Assembly (NCBI GenBank): GCA_002794515.1
Contig: PGTJ01000121.1
Coordinates: 1-7,268, forward strand
DNA length: 7,268 nucleotides
Direction of reading: 5' to 3'
Source of the DNA: Phototrophicales bacterium
GTDB taxonomy: Bacteria > Chloroflexota > Anaerolineae > Aggregatilineales > Phototrophicaceae
A program made the translations under genes and the position numbers. This document shows positions 1 to 7,268 of this stretch, one piece after another. The notes under the pieces are model-generated. The model searched no databases. It saw only the letters and a program-made list of their open reading frames with translations, and was not told the origin of the DNA. Numbering within the stretch: the stretch's first letter is position 1; every line of letters begins with the position of its first letter.

Positions 1-3000
1 AGCACCATCTGCCTGACAGGGTATCTCAGTGATGGTGCGTGTGGGAGCCCAAAACCACCGTTCTGCCGAGATATAAACCTGTTCACCACCCAATGCCTTG
101 AAGAATCCGTTGGGAATTGCTGTAAGCAGGTTGGTGATGGCATCTAATTCATAGGCGATTTGGTCGATGATAGGGGCTTCTTGTTGTCGGAGTTGTGCCT
201 CTCTACAAATTTGCAATTTCGATAGAAAATCGGGATACACACCATATGTATCGATATATTCTTGTTCAAGTTCGCGCACGAACATGCCTTGTGCTTGTTT
301 CCAACCGCCTGTTTGTGCCACACCTGTGAGTAACACCCGTGCTGTATCGAGGTTACCCATCAACACCGCCATGAGGAGCGCTAAAATGCCCGCCACCCAC
401 GGATTGCCCAATGGGCGACGTTTGGGTTTATCATCGTGCATCACAGACACAATCTGACCATCTTCATCATATGTTTTTTCGGTCGTTTTCCAATTATTGG
501 CGATATTGAACGCCACCGAAAATGCGCCAATGCCTACAAACGAGAATAGCATGGGGATGATGAGGTTATATGCCACCGATGGCACAACCCCTAGCAACAA
601 AGTCGGCACACCAACTATCACAAAACCGAAATAATAATAATTGATGTAGCCACCTGCATACCATGAATCGTAGGCGGGGAAGATGGTGCTACGCAATACG
701 GCATTGAAATAGGCGAAATCCATCGGTTTTTCGCCACCAAATGAATTATGCCATAAATCGGGATTTGACAAGCGCACACCAACAAATCCGATGAACAACG
801 CCAAGCCTAAAATATCCATCCACAAGAGTAATTTCCAACGCGCACGCAAATAGGCAAAGAATGATTCTCGCAAGCGCGACATCACCCATAAGCTGAGGAT
901 AGCCAAACCCATCAAGATGACCAATAACCCCGCCGATGACCATGTGAGGAAACGCATCGTCCCCAATGCCCACGCCAGCCACGCTGTTATCACCATGCCC
1001 ATCAGCTTCGAGAAGCCATATCCTCGATCGGCAAGGGCAGGGAAAAAGGCGAAGAGCAACGGAAAGGTGATGAAACCGATCAAACTAATCGTGATCCACC
1101 ACGCAATGAGCGTAATCAGTTGATTACTGTTGATGAAACTGTCTGGATTAAACCGTTCTGACCATGTGCCACCTGTTTGCTGAATTCGCTTCATCTCTGG
1201 CGTGAGCATCAAGTCTGTTGGGGCTTTATCGGCTTGGAGGGATGATACGGTGGTGACATTGACCAATGTCGGGTCGACATATGCCCCAACGGCATTATCG
1301 GTGCGTGTGAGGACGACATTGTGCATAATCGCCCGTGTATTCTCTGGTGAATAATCGGGGCGCTTTTTGAATAAAAAGATGACAGGATGGTCATAAACGG
1401 TGAAGGCTTCTTCTGCCTCGTATTCGTTCAACCATGCAGGAGCATGATATGTGGGCAAATATTGATCAGAAATTTGGATGGGACCCAATTCAAATGTCTC
1501 TTGAAAAGTCGCCACCAAATCAAAACCCAATTCGCCACTGAATAATGCCTCATAATACCGTGCAGTGAGCGGGAAGCGAGCAGGCAAGCGTGTTTGTGAG
1601 TCGTAACGGCGGTTGCTGTTGATATAAATATAATCGCTCTGGTCGAGCATGGTTATCCAACGGGTACGTTTATCGGGCGTATCTTCGGCGGCAATATCCA
1701 GATTATGCACATGAATTTGATCATTCCAGATGCTGACTCGTTGGCAATCTTCACGACTGAACATGCCCGCCGATAAATTATCATTCAGTGTCATGCCCAC
1801 AGGCAATTTACACACTGCCGTTGGCACAGGTTCATCCCAGGGCTGTTCACTGCCGACCACCGAACCAATGCTCAAGACGGTGCTACCCTCTAAAAGCTCC
1901 ACACGGAATAAATATTCCTTGCCCGCAACGACCTGTAACGGGGTCTCGAATGTGATGGCATACGCTTGCCCTAATGTGTTCTGAGGGCGGGTGAAGTTAC
2001 TGCGGATGGTTGCACCCGTCAATTCGAGGCTGGTCTCGGGGTCTAAGACGCTGATGCGGAGGGTATGCGGAAAACTGCTATCCACCGCCATCAGACGTGT
2101 GGCAGTCACGGTGGTGATGATGCCATCTTGATGCGCCCTGAATCGTGTTAGGGCTGGGAAATTCAGGTTAAAACGCGAGGCATCATTCATCACCCAATTT
2201 TCAAATAACACGAATTGGCGATCTCGGTATTCATTGGGGAACGAAATGTTGATAATCGGCTCATTGGGGCTTGCACCTGCCCGTTGCATCCAAAAATCGC
2301 CTTCAATACGCTCCATCGCATAATATGTGGCTTGGACGAATGTGGCAGGTTTACGATAGATATTGGTGAACATCACCGCCCACAACACCGTGAAGGCAGT
2401 CACACCAACCAATATGCCCGCGGCGACCAATGTACGCCATAACGGAACATCTTTAGCAGATGCGCGTTTGAGCAATTCTGATAATCCCCAAGCGGCAATC
2501 ACCACCAATGCAGGATACAGTGGCAAATAATAGCGCATAGACATCACCCACAAATTGCCCACAAAAGCAAAATAAGCGACAATCCATGCCACCAGCGCCA
2601 AATTATGAAATGCGCCCGCTTTGCCCCGCACCAATCGCCATAACGACCATATCACCGAAAGCCACGCCGTCACACCCAGCGCAATACCCATCCCCCACAA
2701 CACCATGTTGGATAGCGGAAATAAATACCCCGCCCGATTCACCCATTGCCAGTTGGGCGGGCTTTCATAATCGCCACTGACATAAAATTGGGCTTGTGCC
2801 AATGTTTTCAGATACCGTTCAGAAGGTATCATGCCGAAAAATCCGGGACCTTCAAAGGCATATGGATTACCGATGCGGAATACCATAATCGAGACCACAC
2901 CCGCCAAGACAAGCCCTAAGAATTGCACCAGCGCGATATTGCTCCGTTCACGCATGTTCAGGCGCAAATCGAAAGCGGGCAACATGCGATATATCGCCAC

Positions 3001-3816
3001 GACAACAATCACACCTGCCAATGGGGCGACATTCACCCGACTGGCAACCGCCGCCCCCAAACCGATGCCAAAGCCTATATAATCCCACCACTTGCCAGAG
3101 CCTTGTGTTCGCACGGCAAAATAAAGCGCCAATGCCACAAAAAAGTTGGTGGTGGCATCGGCAGTGCCGAAATGGGCTTGTTGTATCGAAAAGACGGTGG
3201 CGGCATATAAAATCGCCGCCAATAACCCAACCCACTTGCCATACAAACGCAAGCCCATCAAAAATACCAATAAAATCACGCCCGTCTCGGCGAGCGCAGA
3301 CAACGCACGCCATACGGCGACAATGCCATCCGAACTCAGCCAAACAATATCATTCGTTTGGCTCATCATGAATTCTGCGCCCATACGGGCTAAAAACAGA
3401 GGCAATGTGCCATAGACAAAATAACTTCTATCTACATTTTCGGGATTCAGCAGTGAACATTCTGTATCGAAATACCCGCCTGCGCCGTTGGTCTCTGGAT
3501 ACCGTTCGAGACACATCTGTTGGCGCTGATAACGCGCTTTTTCATCGGGATGACAGGCACTATCGGGTGTGCAATTGCCGATATACAACGGTCTACCCAA
3601 TGACGGGGCGATAATCATGGTCAGATAACGTTCATCAGGATGAAAGCGCACAAAATCATCCCAATTATTCGCCATAAATCGTGCATATCCACCCGCCAAT
3701 AGTGTGAATAATAACACCACAGCCACCACCATATCCCCAAAAGAGAGGTGTATCAGGGAACGGCGTGGCGGGGGTGGTATTCGATTATCATCAACAACAT
3801 CCATCACAGAATCCAT
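1..3816 (-). CDS. GT-C glycosyltransferase-like module fused to a DUF2298 (Chlor_Arch_YYY) membrane module, 3' end beyond window
   Basis: A single open frame of 1272 codons runs from the ATG at 3816-3814 to the left edge without a stop, so the C-terminus is missing. The ATG follows an in-frame TGA (3822-3820) by one codon and has GGAG ten bases upstream, which fixes the start; the internal Met5 is an alternative. Residues 29-46 form the first membrane helix, followed by HPDE (59-62), the usual place of the acidic pair in the first outer loop of GT-C enzymes. HFGTAD (215-220) and RYYLPLYP (428-435) are also typical of PMT-like glycosyltransferases. After a helix ending near 485 comes a region of about 410 residues without clear helices, ending with a YDHP motif (808-811). 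Hydrophobic helices resume at 900 and include YYYFG (1060-1064) and WFWAPTR (1254-1260), hallmarks of DUF2298. Family knowledge: YYY proteins have no established function. Inference: membrane sugar transfer or glycan handling outside the cell. The fold assignment is fairly sure; substrate and reaction are unknown. Confidence 0.88.
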   Translation of the reverse strand, partial: MDSVMDVVDDNRIPPPPRRSLIHLSFGDMVVAVVLLFTLLAGGYARFMANNWDDFVRFHPDERYLTMIIAPSLGRPLYIGNCTPDSACHPDEKARYQRQQMCLERYPETNGAGGYFDTECSLLNPENVDRSYFVYGTLPLFLARMGAEFMMSQTNDIVWLSSDGIVAVWRALSALAETGVILLVFLMGLRLYGKWVGLLAAILYAATVFSIQQAHFGTADATTNFFVALALYFAVRTQGSGKWWDYIGFGIGLGAAVASRVNVAPLAGVIVVVAIYRMLPAFDLRLNMRERSNIALVQFLGLVLAGVVSIMVFRIGNPYAFEGPGFFGMIPSERYLKTLAQAQFYVSGDYESPPNWQWVNRAGYLFPLSNMVLWGMGIALGVTAWLSVIWSLWRLVRGKAGAFHNLALVAWIVAYFAFVGNLWVMSMRYYLPLYPALVVIAAWGLSELLKRASAKDVPLWRTLVAAGILVGVTAFTVLWAVMFTNIYRKPATFVQATYYAMERIEGDFWMQRAGASPNEPIINISFPNEYRDRQFVLFENWVMNDASRFNLNFPALTRFRAHQDGIITTVTATRLMAVDSSFPHTLRISVLDPETSLELTGATIRSNFTRPQNTLGQAYAITFETPLQVVAGKEYLFRVELLEGSTVLSIGSVVGSEQPWDEPVPTAVCKLPVGMTLNDNLSAGMFSREDCQRVSIWNDQIHVHNLDIAAEDTPDKRTRWITMLDQSDYIYINSNRRYDSQTRLPARFPLTARYYEALFSGELGFDLVATFQETFELGPIQISDQYLPTYHAPAWLNEYEAEEAFTVYDHPVIFLFKKRPDYSPENTRAIMHNVVLTRTDNAVGAYVDPTLVNVTTVSSLQADKAPTDLMLTPEMKRIQQTGGTWSERFNPDSFINSNQLITLIAWWITISLIGFITFPLLFAFFPALADRGYGFSKLMGMVITAWLAWALGTMRFLTWSSAGLLVILMGLAILSLWVMSRLRESFFAYLRARWKLLLWMDILGLALFIGFVGVRLSNPDLWHNSFGGEKPMDFAYFNAVLRSTIFPAYDSWYAGGYINYYYFGFVIVGVPTLLLGVVPSVAYNLIIPMLFSFVGIGAFSVAFNIANNWKTTEKTYDEDGQIVSVMHDDKPKRRPLGNPWVAGILALLMAVLMGNLDTARVLLTGVAQTGGWKQAQGMFVRELEQEYIDTYGVYPDFLSKLQICREAQLRQQEAPIIDQIAYELDAITNLLTAIPNGFFKALGGEQVYISAERWFWAPTRTITEIPCQADGA

Positions 3817-3842
3817 TAATCATCTGCTCCATTCATCATCAT
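3816..3842 (-). other. Intergenic junction with an eight-codon stop-start relay
   Basis: On the minus strand the last codons of the upstream glycosyltransferase read ...CCATGA, so its TGA (3841-3839) overlaps an ATG at 3842-3840. That ATG opens a frame of eight codons (MMMNGADD) ending in TAA at 3818-3816. The final A of this TAA is also the first base of the ATG of the next long gene. The geometry is therefore ATGA, eight codons, then TAATG. This could let ribosomes terminate and reinitiate twice, coupling translation of the two large membrane proteins. It may equally be chance in a 22-base spacer rich in ATG. The peptide itself is not claimed to be functional. Confidence 0.3.
3827..3830 (-). 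promoter_or_regulatory. Ribosome binding site (GGAG) for the DUF2298 fusion gene
   Basis: GGAG on the minus strand lies ten bases before the ATG at 3816, within the 22-base gap after the upstream stop codon. It is the only Shine-Dalgarno-like match in the gap and supports initiation at 3816 rather than relying only on read-through coupling. The spacing is slightly long. Confidence 0.55.
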
Positions 3843-6484
3843 GGCACGGCACAAGCAGGATTGGCGGTGAATTGATAGGCGAATGCCCGAAATCCTGCTT
3901 CTCCCAACGCGGGAACACGATAAATTTTGAAATCATCATTCGGCTGATAGCTGTGTATCACGGTTGTGCGCCCATTCGGAAACCATAGGCGCAAATTGGC
4001 TTCCATGGCATCATCTTTTTGATGATAAAAAAACAATAAGTCTTTATCCACATCCAAACGCATTGTGCGATTGGGGCAATAATACGCATCACTGACCACA
4101 TTCGGCACATATAAAAAGGATACATCGATGCCGTGTGTGGCTTCCCATTCGATATTGCCACCTTCTAAGCCCACGGTACGGTCATCAAACCAATGCGGAT
4201 ACGAAATGAGGAAGGCATTGCCATATGCGCCATCGCTCATGGCGAATCCGCGTAAAATTCGCCCCGCCTCGCTATGCGGTAAAGATTGTGGGATATAAGT
4301 CTGATAATATTTATCAAAATAGGTTTGGCTATTCAGCGACAAGGCGATGATGATTAAGCCTGTTATCATCACCACACCGATTCGCACCCCTAGTTGTTTG
4401 AAGACACGACCCATTTGTGATACGAATAAGCCAATCGGCAAGGCGGCTATCAGATAAACGGCGGGCAATGACCCACTGGTGCGCGTGGCAGATGGATTTT
4501 CTATCGGTTGGGCAATCGATAACGCCGATGGCAATAGCATGATGACCACCATCAACGGCACAATCAACAACAAACCATCTTTGCGGATGATCATATATCC
4601 GAGCCATGCCGCTAATCCCACAATCAAAAACGCCCCTGTGATGGTATCCATTGCTGGATAATTGGGATAAGCGCTAATCCATGCCACATCACTCTTCCAG
4701 TTATACATCAGCAAGGCATTGCGGATATTATCAGATAAAATTGGGAAATTCTTGTTGAACGCCTCTATCCGTTCGCCAATAGTGGCAATGCGTTCTCGGA
4801 CGATGCCATTTTCATCGATGGTTTGGATGACATCATCGCCAAATAACCGACCTTCGGTACGCATCCAGAATAATGTGGGATATTCGACCGAAAAACGAAA
4901 TAGGGGGATGAATACCACAAATGATACGACCACTAACACGGTTAGATGTCCCAGATAAACACGCCATTGACCGCGCTGACGCAACCGACACCACACAATC
5001 CACACCACAGCGAGGATGATGAATACGGGCATCATCCGCACAGCTTGATACGTATATAAGCCCCACCCCAACACCAAACCCGCCATGATGAAATCGCCAC
5101 GCCGATTATAACGCAAGGCGCGAATCAAAAATCCGAGCAAGAGCGTTGCCACCAACGGCGTGAGGATGATTCGCAATGATAAACGGGTGATTGCCAAGTG
5201 CCAATAACTGACGGCGACCAATGCGGCTAACGCCAAGCCGACAGCATTGCCGAGTTTGCGGTCTTTTTCGCCGATGACCTCGCGCCCAAGCCACCATAAA
5301 AATGGCAAGGTGATGATCGACTCGATGATTGCCACCACCTTGAGCAGGGTAAATCCCAGTTCCATGCCTGTGAATTGCGAAAATAACGCCAATACATACA
5401 TATGGAACGATTCGCGTCCACCATTATTGGTGAAAAAGATAGACCGATCGCCATTGAGGATTTGATGCACGTTAATCAATTTTTCGATATGATCGCTGGT
5501 CATCTCTGGCGGGACGCGATACAAATCATGAAAACGGAATGCCGTGCCAATGATGAGAATCGTTAACATGATGAATACAGACGGACTAAACCACTTAATA
5601 TTCATCAACCATGTGCTGAAATTAGCATATAATCGATTCACCGACCATGATTTTGGCGCGAAAAAGAGAACAGTACAGGTGATAGCGGCTAACCATCCCC
5701 AAAAACCCACCCCAGTGAATTGATTTTGTGGGTTGCCTATCCATGCCACAGCACTAAAAAACAACATCCCAATGCCCGAAAAAATACGCACAGGGTGCAT
5801 CGCCCATGTATTGGCGAATGGTGATGTTGTCGATGTTTCTTCGAGCCGTGCCGGATTGGGGATCGTCTCATCGGTGGCGCGTTTGCCCCCTTTGCGGTTG
5901 AGCCATCTGGCAGGATTAAAGCGCCCTGTGGCATGGAATTCATCGGAAAATTCGGCGAATAACCACAACAAAAATCCTGCTAATAAAAACGGAGCGCCCC
6001 TATCGAGTTGTGCCGATTCATAGCGAATTTCGGCGGCAACGAGGATGATGCTCCCCCACACCGCCAAACCATATGCCACAACATACAACCCCAATTTCAA
6101 AAATTGACGACGCGCCTCACGGAATGTCTCGCGTTGTTCAGGTGTGAGTTCAGCATTAGGGTCGTGGTCGGTGGGTGTTTCGAGGGATAATTGTGTTGTG
6201 GTGTCTATCTGGGTAATTGCCTCTGGCGATGGCGATTCGGTTACGACAATCACCTCGCCTGCAGGTGGTTGCGAGGCGATCTGTGTTAATCCACGCCATG
6301 TCTTGAATGGCGAACGCATGAATTGCCCCAACAGTTCCGCCAACGTCAGATCTTCTAAACGCCGTTTATGCGGCTCTTGTGCCAATGTATCGGGCGATAA
6401 AATCGTCTCGTCCGATGGTTTACGTGGCTTCGGTAATGCGGCTTCATCTATATCTGCAAAATCATCAAATTCATCGTGTGGCAT
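3839..6484 (-). CDS. GT39-like (GT-C fold) integral membrane glycosyltransferase, 881 residues
   Basis: This is a complete gene. The ATG at 6484 is the first start after an in-frame TAA at 6514-6512, and there is a weak AAAGGG ten bases upstream. Residues 1-130 are soluble and acidic at the very N-terminus (many D and E before residue 15), with an amphipathic stretch near 43-68 and a Thr/Pro/Glu-rich linker. Three or four helices (about 131-150, 163-179, 233-250, 258-275) precede the catalytic-type core. The core shows PPEMTSDH (325-332), whose D331 sits where GT-C enzymes keep the catalytic aspartate, then GRES (356-359), SYWHL..TRLSLR (426-438), and LYTYQAVRMMP (476-486). Helices end near 717, and residues 718-881 form a C-terminal, probably extracytoplasmic domain with SYPHWFDDR (761-769). 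Family knowledge: such enzymes move sugars from polyprenyl-phosphate donors to protein or lipid acceptors on the outer side of the membrane. Donor and acceptor are unknown. It overlaps the upstream methyltransferase by 14 bases and probably shares its transcript. Confidence 0.87.
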   Translation of the reverse strand: MPHDEFDDFADIDEAALPKPRKPSDETILSPDTLAQEPHKRRLEDLTLAELLGQFMRSPFKTWRGLTQIASQPPAGEVIVVTESPSPEAITQIDTTTQLSLETPTDHDPNAELTPEQRETFREARRQFLKLGLYVVAYGLAVWGSIILVAAEIRYESAQLDRGAPFLLAGFLLWLFAEFSDEFHATGRFNPARWLNRKGGKRATDETIPNPARLEETSTTSPFANTWAMHPVRIFSGIGMLFFSAVAWIGNPQNQFTGVGFWGWLAAITCTVLFFAPKSWSVNRLYANFSTWLMNIKWFSPSVFIMLTILIIGTAFRFHDLYRVPPEMTSDHIEKLINVHQILNGDRSIFFTNNGGRESFHMYVLALFSQFTGMELGFTLLKVVAIIESIITLPFLWWLGREVIGEKDRKLGNAVGLALAALVAVSYWHLAITRLSLRIILTPLVATLLLGFLIRALRYNRRGDFIMAGLVLGWGLYTYQAVRMMPVFIILAVVWIVWCRLRQRGQWRVYLGHLTVLVVVSFVVFIPLFRFSVEYPTLFWMRTEGRLFGDDVIQTIDENGIVRERIATIGERIEAFNKNFPILSDNIRNALLMYNWKSDVAWISAYPNYPAMDTITGAFLIVGLAAWLGYMIIRKDGLLLIVPLMVVIMLLPSALSIAQPIENPSATRTSGSLPAVYLIAALPIGLFVSQMGRVFKQLGVRIGVVMITGLIIIALSLNSQTYFDKYYQTYIPQSLPHSEAGRILRGFAMSDGAYGNAFLISYPHWFDDRTVGLEGGNIEWEATHGIDVSFLYVPNVVSDAYYCPNRTMRLDVDKDLLFFYHQKDDAMEANLRLWFPNGRTTVIHSYQPNDDFKIYRVPALGEAGFRAFAYQFTANPACAVP

Positions 6485-7268
6485 GGGGTTTTCGCCCTTT
6501 GATACATAAATTTACAGTCGCTTTATGTGGCGGTTCGTTCATGCTATTATGACGATCGAAATAATTAAACAACGATAAACCAATTTTTATCGGATTCCAC
6601 CATGCACCCGTCTCATCGGCTTCGCCAAATTTAGAACGGTCTGCCACTTTCGCCATATTGCTCGGCAATGCACCCGCTTCTAACAACGGCTTGCCAATAC
6701 CATACACCAAATTGTGGATAAATGGAAAGCTATGATGGGTGAATGCGCGTTCTTCTTCGATGATAAATCCTGCACATGCTGTATTTTGGCGCAGTTCTTC
6801 GCGGGTATAAAGTCGTACATGATTCGCCCAAATGCCCGCCAGTATGCCCTTGCGGATATGCGTCTTGAATAGATGTTGGAGTGTGCGGTTAATTGGATCC
6901 CATAAAAATGGATAATCGGCATTCGGCACGGTGATAACCACCACCCCATTCGGCTTGAGGACGCGATACGCTTCGCGCAATCCCGCCACATCATCATCAA
7001 GGTGTTCGAGAATTTCAGATAAAATCACGGCATCAAATGTGTTATCCGCATACGGTAAAGCGTAAATGCTGGCATGATTCAGGTGAATATCGGGCAAGCC
7101 CTCGACATTTTTTTGCGCCTTGAGCAACACATCCCAATCTAAGTCGCCACCAATCAGACGGCATTTGCTCACATAACGGAACATATTCAAATAAAATCCG
7201 CGTCCACACGGCATATCGAGGATTAAATCACCATCTTGCGGATTCACCCACTCAAAGATGGTCTGGAC
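6471..7268 (-). CDS. Class I SAM-dependent methyltransferase, 5' end beyond window
   Basis: The frame is open to the right edge, giving 265 visible residues before the TGA at 6473-6471. The true start lies outside; the GTG at 7247 is only an internal valine codon, because the frame continues upstream with residues expected just before motif I. Visible residues 17-27 read LDMPCGRGFYL, the glycine-rich SAM-binding motif I with a less common Pro-Cys in place of the usual second-position residues. An acidic motif (GGDLD) follows about 20 residues later, then FDAVILSEILEHL, then a YRVLKPNG..V..VPN segment, as in Methyltransf_11/25 proteins. The C-terminal 120 residues have RLYTREELR followed by a likely acceptor-binding or membrane-facing part. 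No transmembrane helix is evident, so the enzyme is probably cytoplasmic. Adjacency to two membrane glycosyltransferases suggests a sugar, lipid or glycan precursor as substrate, but that is inference; the acceptor cannot be read. Confidence 0.85.
   Translation of the reverse strand, partial: VQTIFEWVNPQDGDLILDMPCGRGFYLNMFRYVSKCRLIGGDLDWDVLLKAQKNVEGLPDIHLNHASIYALPYADNTFDAVILSEILEHLDDDVAGLREAYRVLKPNGVVVITVPNADYPFLWDPINRTLQHLFKTHIRKGILAGIWANHVRLYTREELRQNTACAGFIIEEERAFTHHSFPFIHNLVYGIGKPLLEAGALPSNMAKVADRSKFGEADETGAWWNPIKIGLSLFNYFDRHNSMNEPPHKATVNLCIKGRKPHATR
6495..6500 (-). promoter_or_regulatory. Weak ribosome binding site (AAAGGG) inside the methyltransferase gene
   Basis: AAAGGG on the minus strand ends ten bases before the ATG of the glycosyltransferase at 6484, and lies within the last codons of the methyltransferase. 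The match to the anti-Shine-Dalgarno sequence is partial. The 14-base gene overlap makes translational coupling a likely additional route of initiation. Confidence 0.3.

Noticed and set aside
629..643. Short TAA trinucleotide run resembling a microsatellite
   Set aside because: On the minus strand it encodes Asn-Tyr-Tyr-Tyr-Phe, the conserved YYY motif, so it is constrained coding sequence.
2948..3343. A 131-codon minus-strand open frame inside the fusion gene
   Set aside because: It is out of frame with the long gene that shows clear PMT motifs across the same bases; the translation is Cys/Arg-rich and has no family character.
3021..3371. A plus-strand open frame of 116 codons
   Set aside because: It is antisense to the fusion gene, with Ser/Pro/Gln-rich low-quality translation and no ribosome site; the opposite frame explains the sequence.
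3764..3780. G-rich run on the plus strand as a possible quadruplex or regulatory site
   Set aside because: It encodes the proline-rich cytoplasmic N-terminus of the fusion protein (PPPPRR), and the G tracts are too few for a convincing quadruplex.
6144..6509. A plus-strand open frame of 121 codons across the start of the glycosyltransferase
   Set aside because: It is antisense to the N-terminal coding region and the gene overlap; its Ser/Val-rich translation is what the reverse of acidic, Thr-rich coding sequence gives.
7245..7247. GTG as the start codon of the methyltransferase
   Set aside because: The frame stays open to the window edge, and motif I lies only about nine residues after it, too close for a complete Rossmann methyltransferase N-terminus.
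1..7268. CRISPR arrays, tRNA or rRNA genes, insertion sequence ends, rho-independent terminators
   Set aside because: No regularly spaced repeats, cloverleaf patterns, transposase-like frames or hairpin-plus-T-run structures were seen, and nearly every base lies within one of three long coding frames.

Overview
The window is almost entirely protein coding, and all of it lies on the minus strand. Read 5' to 3' on that strand it holds three tightly packed genes, each a distinct product: (1) the C-terminal part of a class I SAM-dependent methyltransferase entering from the right edge (6471-7268); (2) a complete 881-residue multi-pass membrane glycosyltransferase of the GT-C/GT39-like type (3839-6484); (3) a very long membrane protein that starts at 3816 and runs off the left edge with no stop, giving 1272 visible codons. 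The first two genes overlap by 14 bases and the last two are separated by 22 bases, so this looks like one transcript. No promoter, terminator, RNA gene, mobile element, CRISPR array or long repeat was seen. There is no non-coding stretch longer than 22 bases.

The third gene joins two membrane modules. Residues about 25-485 look like a PMT-type GT-C glycosyltransferase (HPDE near residue 60, HFGTAD at 215-220, RYYLPLYP at 428-435). Residues about 486-898 form a large, probably extracytoplasmic region. A second hydrophobic module begins near residue 900 and carries the YYYFG motif (1060-1064) and a WFW..TR motif (1254-1260). These match my memory of the DUF2298 / Chlor_Arch_YYY family. The window ends inside that second module.

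The organism is most likely a member of the Chloroflexota. YYY-type proteins are known mainly from Chloroflexota and some archaea, and the neighbouring GT39-like protein, with its long soluble N-terminus, fits that phylum. Base composition is moderate, close to half G+C by eye. Taxonomy is inference, not proof.

Taken together the genes suggest envelope glycan or glycoprotein assembly. Two GT-C type enzymes would use lipid-linked sugars on the outer face of the membrane, and a cytoplasmic methyltransferase could modify a sugar, lipid or other precursor. The substrates cannot be read from the sequence.

The most unexpected signal is compositional. I found no GGCC tetramer anywhere in 7268 bases on a line-by-line reading, although GGC and GCC are both very common. 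Codon choice in all three genes bends around it. This suggests selection against a GGCC restriction site, or some other process acting on that palindrome.
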